Assembly: GCF_001507435.1 (NCBI RefSeq)
Contig: NZ_LMWH01000236.1
Span: 1-64,000 of the forward strand
Direction of reading: 5' to 3'
From: Streptomyces sp. NRRL F-5122
GTDB taxonomy: Bacteria > Actinomycetota > Actinomycetes > Streptomycetales > Streptomycetaceae
Length of the DNA: 64,000 nucleotides
Shown here one piece after another: positions 37,359 to 45,249 of this stretch. Each line of letters opens with the position of its first letter. Positions within the stretch are counted from its first letter, which is position 1. Both the position numbers and the translations under genes were made by a program. The notes under the pieces were generated by a model, which was given only the letters and a program-made list of their open reading frames with translations, had not been told where the DNA came from and did not search any database.

Positions 37359-37374
37359 AGCCTGTCGTCAAACG

Positions 37375-38028
37375 TCAGGCCCACATCAGCAGGGTTGCGA
37401 GTGTGACGGCGGCCTGGAAGGACTGGGCGGTCTTGTCATAGCGGGTGGCGATGCCGCGCCATTGCTTGAGGCGGTTGAAGCAGCGTTCCACGACGTTGCG
37501 CCGCTTGTAGACCGCCTTGTCGAAGACCGGGGGCCGTCCGCCGCGCCTGCCGCGGCGGAGCCGGTTGCGGATCTGATCGGCCCGCTCCGGAATGGTGCGC
37601 GCGATACCCCGCTCACGCAGCCAGGTGCGGATGGCCCGGGAGCTATAGCCCTTGTCCCCGATGGCGTGCGAGGGCAGGATCCGGGGCCGACCTGGTCCGA
37701 TCCGCGGCACGCGGATGGCCTGCATGACGGCGGTGAACTGGGTGCAGTCGTTGGTGTTGCCGCCGGTGATCGTGAAGCCGAGGGGCCGGCCGAGGCCATC
37801 GCAAGCGAGGTGGATTTTGCTGGTCAGGCCGCCCCTCGACCGTCCGAGTTCCGGGCTGCGGAGCCCCCTTTTCGAGCCCCGACGGCATGCTGATGGGCCC
37901 GCACGATGGTGGAGTCGACCGACACCATCCACTCGACAGCACCGGCCGCATCCGCCTTCGCCTGAGCCGCCCGCAGCATCCGCTCGAAGGTGCCGTCCGC
38001 CGCCCAGCGGCTTTGATTCGCTGTACTT
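37375..38028 (-). pseudogene. IS5-family (IS427-like) transposase, 5'-truncated
   Basis: The C-terminal three quarters of a two-frame transposase. One frame (ending around 37,830) has RWAADGTFERMLRAAQAKAD and the first Asp in VSVDSTIVRAHQHAVGARKG. The -1 frame continues LGRSRGGLTSKIHLACDGLG, the second Asp AIGDKGYSSRAIRTWLRERG, and the Glu in RRNVVERCFNRLKQWRGIA, ending at 37375. The frame change occurs at AAAAGGGGG, a plausible -1 slippery run used by this group. The N-terminal DUF4096-like domain is gone; similarity stops at about 38,028. The IS481 copy has inserted at the CTAG next to its right end. Confidence 0.75.
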
Positions 38029-38387
38029 GGGGGCGCGGCATAGCTGGCGGGCACCTCGGGGAGGCGATCGAGCCGCCGCCGCAGTGTCGGAAGGTCGGAG
38101 CCGAGGGCACTAGCGGCACCGACCGCGGCGATGGCGTCAGGGAGGGCGCCTTCCTGTGCGCTGCTCTCGTACGCGTCGAGGGCCCGCTCCCCGATGAGCC
38201 CTGCACGTGTCCCGAGTGGCAGCTCCCGCTCTTCCCCTCGGAGCCAACGTGCGGTCAACTGCTCGACGACAGCGACGAAATGCTGATGCCCCACCTGTGC
38301 CACTGCTGCCCCTCCCCGTACCGCTCCGGCAACGAGGGCATCCTGCTCGCGCCGGAGGCAGTTGCGGGGAACTCCCCCTGTATGCAT
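38029..38387 (-). pseudogene. 5' part of an unknown gene fused in frame to the IS5 remnant
   Basis: From an ATG at 38387 (MHTGGVPRNCLRREQDALVA) the frame runs in coding-like style (HQHFVAVVEQLTARWLRGEE, AGLIGERALDAYESSAQEGA, DLPTLRRRLDRLPEVPASYA) and enters the transposase remnant without a stop. The first about 120 residues match no family I recognise. It looks like a chromosomal gene cut by a deletion that also removed the IS5 left end. Confidence 0.4.
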
Positions 38388-38408
38388 GGAAAAATATGCG
38401 TTCCTCAC

Positions 38409-39326
38409 TGAAGACTCCGGCCAGCCCCCAGCCGCTGCGTGACCCCGCCCAACCCGCGTACATTGACCGTCCGCGCGGGCCTATCGGCGATGCGGGGCAC
38501 AGGCTGCTGGCCCAGGCCCCTTCGCGGCCAGCGCATCCAGCAGTCCCGCATCCCAGACGGGCCGCCTTGCGAGTCGGAAAACCCTCCCAGCGCAGCGTGC
38601 TCAGGGCAGTTGCTTGCCGTGGAAGAACAGCGCGGCCTCTACCTGTCGGACGCCCCGTGGTGGCCCGGACGCGGTCGAAGGGAGCCGGGGTCGTGCGGCA
38701 AGACGATCGATCTGGCTCCTTGATGTCGATGCGTAGAAAGCGAGTGCGGAGTCCCCGCGAGCGGTCAGTCAGCTCACAGACACGACGCGTGTGTGAGCTA
38801 AGCGGCTCGTCAGCGTCGTTTACCGAGCCCTGGAAGCCCGCCTGGGATTGTCCGCACGCTGGTCGAGGGCCTGTCCGTGAGAGGGCGCGTCGACTCCTGG
38901 GCCGGGCTTGACTGTGGCCTGAGCGGTGGGAGCCGAGCCGGCTCTCCGCGTCGGCGCTTTGCCACCAGACTGTCTGATGCCGGACAAACAGCAATCTGAC
39001 CAGGAAGCTGGTGAGAGTAGTGACGGCCACTCCTCGTGTTGACTTTGGTAACGGCGCCACGGTCGACGCATTCGTACTTGATCGCGTCTGGATTGCGCAT
39101 GCCACCCCTCCCCCCGGCCACCATGCCCAGGAGGTGGGCCGCGGCATCATGGCAATGCTGCCGTGTCCGTGCACGTTGGGCTAGAAGTTCATCCAGTAGG
39201 AATACCTCGGCGGAGATCGCCGAGTCCGCTCCGTCACGCTCCGTAAGAGCTGGCCCGTGGCCGCGCATCCCCGGAGGGAGCTTGGGGCCGACGCCAAGTA
39301 ACGCCGAGGGCTTCGGATCCGCGTGG
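38409..39326. other. Decayed DNA with one recognisable remnant
   Basis: About 900 bases. The segment 38,600-38,730 is a shrunken copy of the OGG-fold gene at 52,550-53,227 (separate entry). A minus-strand stretch near 39,000-39,250 (SAEVFLLDELLAQRARTRQH, AAAHLLGMVAGGRGGM) looks like the start of a lost gene, but no intact gene is supported. Confidence 0.4.
38600..38730 (-). pseudogene. Internally deleted remnant of an OGG-fold gene
   Basis: 38,600-38,640 (TTGCCGTGGAAGAACAGCGC and following) matches the 3' end of the gene at 52,550. 38,650-38,730 (CGGACGCGGTCGAAGGG and CTGGCTCCTTGATGTCGATG) matches its 5' end and start region at 53,150-53,250. About 480 bases between them are missing. It is the scar of a second copy. 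Confidence 0.6.
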
Positions 39327-40142
39327 CTACGCCTCGCGCATCCGCACCGAGCCGTCGTCAGTGACCTCGTAGACGCTAATTCGGAGCAGGCTCCGCACTG
39401 GGGTTGGCACCCGCAGGGCGTGGAACACGGACGAGGACGGCACGACAAGGGCATAGCGGGTGTCTGGGGACGGGCGGGTCATGCGGCGCAGAAGTTGTCC
39501 GTAGGCGATGTCTGCGTCGATGCCGGCTTCCGTGGTTCGACCCTTCGCCTCGCCGACCAGCCGCTGAGCGCCTCGTACAGCCTCGATGTCGGTGTGGGGG
39601 TCTGTGGGTGCCACTGGGGTCCAACCCTCCACCACCAGCCAACGCCGGAAGGCGTCGACGACCCTGTCCTCGTCGCTCGCCCAACTGGTCTGCGGTGACC
39701 CAACCGTTGCCCGTGCTGCGGCGAGAAGGCTACGAACCGCCTTAAGGTCGGCAGTGCGGTCCTTCCGGTGGAGTCGGCCCCGACTGTTGGCGTCCAGGTC
39801 GGCGGGCCGGATCACTATCAGGTGCAGACCGTGAGCGGGGATCCCTGCGTCGCGTCGTGCGTCGTATAGCGCCCGCTGCTCGCCTCGCTCTACGCCACTC
39901 ACCGTCAGGCGTCCAGGCTTGTCAAAGAACGGCGTGGGCTGGTCGTGCTGCATCTCGCGGTACTCCACGACGAGCTTGTGCCCGGGCCAGTAGCTGTCGA
40001 CTGGCAGCCTGGTCCGCCGGCCCGCGGCACCTGCATCGCCGAGCAGCCAATCGAACCTGTGCTGCCGAAGGCCCTGCTCCTCGAGGACCTCGTCACACAG
40101 ATCGAGCACGTACGTCTCGTCGCTGGTCTCTCTCCCACCCAT
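39327..40142 (-). CDS. Putative nuclease with a C-terminal PD-(D/E)XK-like domain
   Basis: 271 residues from the ATG at 40142. The N-terminal part has RFDWLLGDAG and LPVDSYWPGHKLVVEYREMQ, with Asp/Glu spacing reminiscent of homing or Vsr-like endonuclease cores. It then has HLIVIRPADLD. The C-terminal part reads DIEAVRGAQRLVGEAKGRT, the D...ExK arrangement of PD-(D/E)XK nucleases, followed by DIAYGQLLRRM. Homologues I recall are annotated hypothetical, so nuclease activity is inferred from motifs. It stands at the edge of the defence-like region and has no operon partner. Confidence 0.6.
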   Translation of the reverse strand: MGGRETSDETYVLDLCDEVLEEQGLRQHRFDWLLGDAGAAGRRTRLPVDSYWPGHKLVVEYREMQHDQPTPFFDKPGRLTVSGVERGEQRALYDARRDAGIPAHGLHLIVIRPADLDANSRGRLHRKDRTADLKAVRSLLAAARATVGSPQTSWASDEDRVVDAFRRWLVVEGWTPVAPTDPHTDIEAVRGAQRLVGEAKGRTTEAGIDADIAYGQLLRRMTRPSPDTRYALVVPSSSVFHALRVPTPVRSLLRISVYEVTDDGSVRMREA

Positions 40143-40319
40143 ACGTCGAGATGCTGCCACAGGCTGCTAACAAAGGCATCAACTCGCACGATAGGGGTGC
40201 AATCAATCGGAATCCAAGGAACCTGCTGACCGCTCGCAGGGTGGTCGCGGCCAGGGAGGCTCATTGGGACACACGAGGCCAAGCGAGACGTCAGTCTTCA
40301 AAGGCCGACGCGGCACGGG

Positions 40320-40690
40320 ATGCTGCTGCGTGACAACGCCGCCGCCCTCGTCCAGGGAGACCCCGCCGAACTATTCGCCACCGCCATACTCGTTGAAATC
40401 CCGCGCCACGACAGCCACGCCACGTTCTTCACTTGCGCCCCCCCACCACGGCACGGCAGCATCGACATCCTCGACACAGATGATCCCGTCCCGCCCCTGA
40501 ACCTGGGCGGTCTGCGCACCACCCGCTGCCGCCCCCGGCGATTTGCCTTCCAAGTCAGTGACCAACTACTGCTCTACACCGACGACGTCACCGAAACCCG
40601 CGACGCAACCGGCGCGTTCTTCCCCCTCACCACCGGCGCAGGAGTAGCTGACCACACCACCCTGAGCCGGCGCCTTGTTACCTTGAGTGA
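40320..40690 (+). pseudogene. C-terminal remnant of a SpoIIE/PP2C-type phosphatase
   Basis: The frame from 40,320 reads LLRDNAAALVQGDPAELFAT, AILVEIPRHDSHATFFTCAP, PPRHGSIDIL and then LLLYTDDVTETRDATGAFFP. This is the last third of a PP2C/SpoIIE domain (usual pattern FaTA..., cGHPPP, LLLYTDGVTEaRd). The conserved Gly of YTDGVTE is Asp here, and the first metal-binding half of the domain is absent. It converges on the Hsp70 gene, and beyond 40,690 the open frame is only antisense to it. Confidence 0.65.
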
Positions 40691-40691
40691 A

Positions 40692-42761
40692 TCACCTCGG
40701 CCGGGCAGGCGCCGCCGCATTCGGTACCCGCCGGTTGAAGACCCACACTCCCTGGGAGTGCGTGGCTCCGAGGACCCGTCCCGCATCCCGGAGCCACGGG
40801 TTCGCCTTCTGGAACGGCGCGAAGTTGTCGTTGGAGATGATGACTCCGCCAACTTCCTCGGCGATGCTGATCACCAGTGCATCGCCCCGGCCTTCCGTCC
40901 CGGCTGGGGGCTGCACGACCTTTCCGCCGGCGATGGCAGCTTCCACCTGGGGGCGCTCGTCGGCGGACACGTCGTGGCGCAGCGTGGCGTCGACTACCAC
41001 GTGAATGTCGCTGTCGGGATGCTTGAACCGCAGTGACCGGACAGCCGCCTCCAGTGCCGCGAAACTGGGCTTTCCGCCCGCTGTGCGCGGGGGCCGGCCG
41101 TTCCAGGCGAGGTTGGAGCCGTCCACGATGAGCGGGGGCGCCGCCGCGTTCGTGTGGGCCGAACGGGCTGAGGAATTCGGCGGGGCGGGCTTGGGTACTC
41201 CGTCCCCCTGGACGATGGGGTGAGCTTTCTGTGGATGGGTCGGGCTGGCGGCGGGCCGGGCGGACGGGGCGAGGGAGAGGAGGCGCTCTAGTTCCTTCTT
41301 CACCTCCGGCAGGACGTTTCCGTCCCCGAACACCTTCACCTCTCCGTCGAGGACGACCTCTCCGGTCTTCTGAAGGGTCGCCTTGACGGTCAGCAGACCT
41401 TCCTTGCTGTAGGTGTACTCCAGATCGAAGACCCCGTCTTCGGCCGTGCAGCGCCGCGGGTACGTCAGGATGAGGTCGGTCAGTTTGACGTTGTCCGGGT
41501 GGTCCACATCGCGGTCCCGGTCTCCCTCCCAGACTTCCACGGTCAGCTGGGAGATGTTGTCCCTGGTCGGCTCGTACGACTTGACGCGCTGCTGGGGCAG
41601 ACGCTGGTTCCGGTCGATGAGGGCGCTGAATCCTCGCCTGCCCTCGCGGTCCGTGGTGATCGTGCCGAGGGCGTGCGTGTTAACCACGCGGATGATGCTC
41701 TTCAGCTCGCCGTCCATGGCCGCCGCGCTGATCGCCGCTCCTTCGGCCACTGCGGTCATGGGGTCGCAGAGGGCGGTGTCGACGAGTTCGCAGTCGAGTG
41801 CCTCCGAGACCGCGGCGCGTACCGCTGGGATCTGGCTGCTGCCGCCGATCATCAGTACCGCAGTGAGATCCTGCGGGTCGATCCGGGCGTGCTTTAGGCA
41901 TTTCTCCACGGGCTCGAGCGCACGGCTGATGAGGTCCTGGATGGCCTGGGAGAACTCGTCCTGTCCGATTTCGACGAGGACCCCGTCAGGCGTCTGGACC
42001 CGGACCGACTCCTGATGGGAGAGCAGGATCTTGGCCCGCTCGATGTCGAGGGCGAACATCCGCTTCTCCGATTCACTCCAGCGTCCGCGGGCGGGCGCCC
42101 GGTCGAGGACCATGCGGCGCAGCCGGGCATCGATCTCCAGGCCGCCAAGGCGGTTTACACCTCGGCTCGCCTTCTCGTCGAAGAAGCCGTCGTCGTGCAG
42201 GAGCAGGGTGGCGTCCATCGTGCCGCCGCCCCAGTCGAAGACTAGGAACTCGCCGTCGACCTCCATCTCGTGGGCGTAGGCGATTGCCGCTGCCGTCGGT
42301 TCGTTCAGCAGTGTGCGGACCGTGATCCCGGCGGCACGGGCTGCCTCACGCGTTCGGAAGCGGGCCGCGCCGGTCGCGTTGGCGGGCACCGTGACGACGG
42401 CCTCGCGGATCTCGGTGGCGGCCTCCTCCTCTGCGGCCTTGGCGATAGCGTGGAAGACGCCGGCCGCGGCGGTGGTCGCGGCGAACCGTTCACCGCCCAG
42501 CTTGACGAATGGTTCCTCCCGCAGCATCCGCTTGCACGCCTCGACGGCCTGTTCGGAACGGAGTTTCGCCTCCCAGCCGAACAGCGTGCCTGGCCGTAGG
42601 GAACTCGTGCCGACGACCGACGGGTAGAGCAGCTCGAACCCCCTGCGACCCCAGTTGGCGTCCAGGCCCTGCCCGCCGATCTCCAGCACTTCGACGTACT
42701 CGCCGTTCCACTGGGCGGCGACGGAGTTAGTGGTTCCGAAGTCGATTCCGGCTGCCGTCAT
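40692..42761 (-). CDS. Hsp70 (DnaK-like) ATPase fused to a Zc3h12a/Regnase-like NYN ribonuclease
   Basis: 689 residues from the ATG at 42761, which overlaps the preceding stop (ATGA) and follows GGAGGAAG. The N-terminal 370 residues are an Hsp70 nucleotide-binding domain: phosphate-1 GIDFGTTNSV, phosphate-2 LVFDWGGGTMDATLLLHDD, adenosine motif VLMIGGSSQIPAVRAAVSEA. A short beta-type substrate-binding domain follows (GFSALIDRNQRLPQQRVKSY, LTVKATLQKTGEVVLDGEVK) with no helical lid. After a Pro/Ala linker, about 541-675 is a PIN/NYN ribonuclease: LIVDGSNLAWNG, VVVDATLRHD, GRGDALVISIAEEVGGVIIS, SNDNFAPFQKANPWLRD. The order and Asp positions match Regnase-1-type RNases. A chaperone-gated RNase is the natural reading. 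Last gene of a four-gene run. Confidence 0.88.
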   Translation of the reverse strand: MTAAGIDFGTTNSVAAQWNGEYVEVLEIGGQGLDANWGRRGFELLYPSVVGTSSLRPGTLFGWEAKLRSEQAVEACKRMLREEPFVKLGGERFAATTAAAGVFHAIAKAAEEEAATEIREAVVTVPANATGAARFRTREAARAAGITVRTLLNEPTAAAIAYAHEMEVDGEFLVFDWGGGTMDATLLLHDDGFFDEKASRGVNRLGGLEIDARLRRMVLDRAPARGRWSESEKRMFALDIERAKILLSHQESVRVQTPDGVLVEIGQDEFSQAIQDLISRALEPVEKCLKHARIDPQDLTAVLMIGGSSQIPAVRAAVSEALDCELVDTALCDPMTAVAEGAAISAAAMDGELKSIIRVVNTHALGTITTDREGRRGFSALIDRNQRLPQQRVKSYEPTRDNISQLTVEVWEGDRDRDVDHPDNVKLTDLILTYPRRCTAEDGVFDLEYTYSKEGLLTVKATLQKTGEVVLDGEVKVFGDGNVLPEVKKELERLLSLAPSARPAASPTHPQKAHPIVQGDGVPKPAPPNSSARSAHTNAAAPPLIVDGSNLAWNGRPPRTAGGKPSFAALEAAVRSLRFKHPDSDIHVVVDATLRHDVSADERPQVEAAIAGGKVVQPPAGTEGRGDALVISIAEEVGGVIISNDNFAPFQKANPWLRDAGRVLGATHSQGVWVFNRRVPNAAAPARPR

Positions 42762-43405
42762 GCTTCCTCCCCCCACTTCATACCTGCGGGGCCGGCAACG
42801 CGCCGCAGTTGTCCCGCAAGAATGACCTTCCCTGTCAACTCGTCGACGTATGCCGGACTCAGCAGCTCGAAGGCGTCTCCCTCGCCCTCTGTCACTACGA
42901 ATCGGTCGCTCTCTTCCGGCTCCGTCACTCGCAGCAGCCGCAGTTCCCGCAGATGTGCCGTCATCGCGCCGTCGACGGCCTCGCGATTGTCCCCGGCCCG
43001 GGACCAGAGCAGCGCGTCGATCTCAGCGAGGCGTCCGGCGAACTGGGCGCGCGTACGGAATTCGTCCAGGACCGCCCTACGGACGGCCGTGGCAAGCGTC
43101 CCGGACGGGGGCACCGCGTCGGCCCCGGCAGCCTCCAGCGCCTTCGGTACGCGTTCGGTCACTCCCCTGATCACCGTCATCGCGTCGATTGGGTCGGGAC
43201 GGACGGGAGGATCGGCGATGCCGGTCTTCACCGACTCGGCCGGAGCCGCAGAGCCGCGTTCTCTACGACGCCTCAAGCCTCCGGGTTTGTGTGGAGCCTC
43301 CGAGCTCATGGCACCGGGTTGCGTCTGGCCGCAGGCGGGGCACGGACGGTGGGGGCGCTCTCTCTTGGGAATGTTCTTCTTTGGAGGCATCAGGCTCGGC
43401 TTCAT
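42758..43405 (-). CDS. Accessory protein of the Hsp70-ribonuclease operon
   Basis: 215 residues from the ATG at 43405; an ATG at 43390 is possible. The N-terminus is basic, with one CxxC (HRPCPACGQTQPG) that could be half of a zinc site, then a disordered Arg/Ala stretch. From about residue 75 a helical region follows (PIDAMTVIRGVTERVPKALE, FAGRLAEIDALLWSRAGDNR), and a C-terminal beta part (ELRLLRVTEPEESDRFVVTE). The helix-then-beta order faintly recalls GrpE-type exchange factors, but I see no real GrpE signature. It overlaps the Hsp70 gene by four bases. Confidence 0.65.
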   Translation of the reverse strand: MKPSLMPPKKNIPKRERPHRPCPACGQTQPGAMSSEAPHKPGGLRRRRERGSAAPAESVKTGIADPPVRPDPIDAMTVIRGVTERVPKALEAAGADAVPPSGTLATAVRRAVLDEFRTRAQFAGRLAEIDALLWSRAGDNREAVDGAMTAHLRELRLLRVTEPEESDRFVVTEGEGDAFELLSPAYVDELTGKVILAGQLRRVAGPAGMKWGEEA

Positions 43406-43445
43406 TCGGTACGGGTGGTGAGTCAGGAAACGGACGTCGAAGTGG

Positions 43446-45134
43446 TCATCGCGTGGAACTGTGGCGGTCGAGGTGCGGGGCGGTGGTCCGGAAGTCGTCG
43501 AGGAGTTCGACGGCGGCACGGGCACGAATGGCCTCCAACTCGCCTCCACTCGTTACTGGGGTCCGGCGCGGCAGGGCCTCCACCGGGGGCACGAGATGCC
43601 GCGGCACCTGATAGGGCATGACGTACCGCGACGGGGCGAGTGGCAACCGGTAGAAGACGTCCCAGCCCGCCTCGTCGCGCAGCGCGCCACGGATGCGCTC
43701 CTCGGCCAAGTTCAGGGCGGACTGGGCCTTGGCATCTCCCTCGCACTGGCGGAATATTCCCCGGCAACGTTCCTCCCAGCCGTCGGCACCGTGATCCAGG
43801 CCGATTTCCAGGAAGGGATTGCTGAACGGGCCCCGGTAGTTCCGCCTCGTCTCCCTCCAGGCCCGCAGGAGCCGGAAGTTGCGTTCGGCGACGGCACCAC
43901 CCTGCGCGGCAGCCTTCTCGGCGTACTCCTCGGCGGAGTCGAGCAGTCTGTCCCGTCCTGTGGCCGACTCGAGCCTCTCGCCTTCCACGGCCGCGTACGC
44001 CGCGATGGCATATCCCTCCTGCACCAGCTCCGCGGGGACCTTCCGTCCGCTGCCGCCGCGGGTTAGGGAATGAGCCTGAAGTGCCGCCGCCTCCATCTCG
44101 CCCGCCCTGACCAGGTCGTAGGCCCGGTTCACGGCGACGAGCGCATAAAAGGGACTGCGCCCGGCATCGACAAGCTCCCGTGGTTTCCACAGAGTGGACA
44201 TCAGGCGCCAGAGCCCACGGTCCTCGCCCATGCTCGGCGGCCACTGCCCGGACACTGCACCCGATTTGAGATCACGCAATTCGATCTGCTGGGCTCGCGG
44301 CAGAACCGCATCGAGTGCGTCCCAGGCTGCAACGTCGCCGTCCAGGACGACGTCGTACAGGAGGTCCCACACGTCGTCCGGTTCCTGCCGGGTGAGCGTC
44401 TCACCGCGCAGGAAGGACTGCCGACGTAGATAGGCCTGCCAGCCGAGCCGCCTCGCCTCCTCGTCGGTGACCTTCTCCGGTGCGAGACGCGCGCGCAGGT
44501 AGAGACTCTCCTCCTGGTCGCGTGCTTTCCAGGGCGCGTCCTCGGCCAGCAGGCCACTGTGGTCGACCAGATCGTCGATGACGGTCAGGGGGGCCCAGGC
44601 GAGGAGTCCGTCTAGGAAGCGGTTGGGTATGGGGATCGCGCCACGGGTTGCGGCGGTCGCGAAGAGGGAGAAGGCGGGGCCGCCTGTGACCGCGTGGGAA
44701 CGCTTGCTGACGAGATCCAGGCCGGGCGCGGTCGAACACAGCAGTCGGCAGCGTTCCAGGCCTGCCTCGTTGAGCCATCGCACTCCGGTGCCCCAGAGGT
44801 TGCGCATGTGGCCGAGGACCGACGCTGACGGCAAGTGGCTCAGCCCGGTACGGACCGCGGGCAGCAAGTCCTCGCGGTCCGGATCCCCTGCGAGCGCCCG
44901 AGTGAGCACCGCCCTTTCTGCCTCGGGTGTCCCGGCGACGGCCACCGTCTCCGCGAGCATGGCCAGCACGGCTTCGACGGCCTCACTGCCCCCGACGCCG
45001 AGCCAACGCCACTTGCGCTGGACGAAACCACTGACCCTTGAGGGCTCCTGGCTCTCCTGGCGTTCACGTGCCCGTGCTAGGCGCTCTCGTTCGGCGACTT
45101 TCGCCGCTTGCCGGGCGGCGATCGGGTCCGTCAT
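43446..45134 (-). CDS. Large helical protein of the Hsp70-ribonuclease operon
   Basis: 562 residues from the ATG at 45134 (MTDPIAARQAAKVAERERLA). It opens with a basic coiled helix, has no membrane segment and is helical throughout, with repeat-like spacing (AEETVAVAG..., YALVAVNRAYDLVRAGEMEA, RLLDSAEEYAEKAAAQGGAV, AQSALNLAEERIRGALRDEA). It contains no DnaJ HPD motif. It may be a scaffold or client-recruiting partner. No family is recognised. It is 40 bases upstream of the small accessory gene. Confidence 0.65.
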   Translation of the reverse strand: MTDPIAARQAAKVAERERLARARERQESQEPSRVSGFVQRKWRWLGVGGSEAVEAVLAMLAETVAVAGTPEAERAVLTRALAGDPDREDLLPAVRTGLSHLPSASVLGHMRNLWGTGVRWLNEAGLERCRLLCSTAPGLDLVSKRSHAVTGGPAFSLFATAATRGAIPIPNRFLDGLLAWAPLTVIDDLVDHSGLLAEDAPWKARDQEESLYLRARLAPEKVTDEEARRLGWQAYLRRQSFLRGETLTRQEPDDVWDLLYDVVLDGDVAAWDALDAVLPRAQQIELRDLKSGAVSGQWPPSMGEDRGLWRLMSTLWKPRELVDAGRSPFYALVAVNRAYDLVRAGEMEAAALQAHSLTRGGSGRKVPAELVQEGYAIAAYAAVEGERLESATGRDRLLDSAEEYAEKAAAQGGAVAERNFRLLRAWRETRRNYRGPFSNPFLEIGLDHGADGWEERCRGIFRQCEGDAKAQSALNLAEERIRGALRDEAGWDVFYRLPLAPSRYVMPYQVPRHLVPPVEALPRRTPVTSGGELEAIRARAAVELLDDFRTTAPHLDRHSSTR

Positions 45135-45249
45135 GTCGTACACGCGCGACAGGTTATCCGCGTGGTCCGACAATCCAAATGGTCTCGTACGTATCGTGAC
45201 TTTGGACGACGAGCGGTTCCGGACCACCCGCCGGGCGCCGCGGGACGGG

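Noticed and set aside
38207..39174. Overlapping long frames on both strands
   Set aside because: They cross the OGG-fold remnant and the IS5 fusion border and have no family features.
40691..41036. Continuation of the phosphatase frame into the Hsp70 gene
   Set aside because: Phosphatase similarity ends at about 40,660; the remainder is antisense to the ribonuclease domain.
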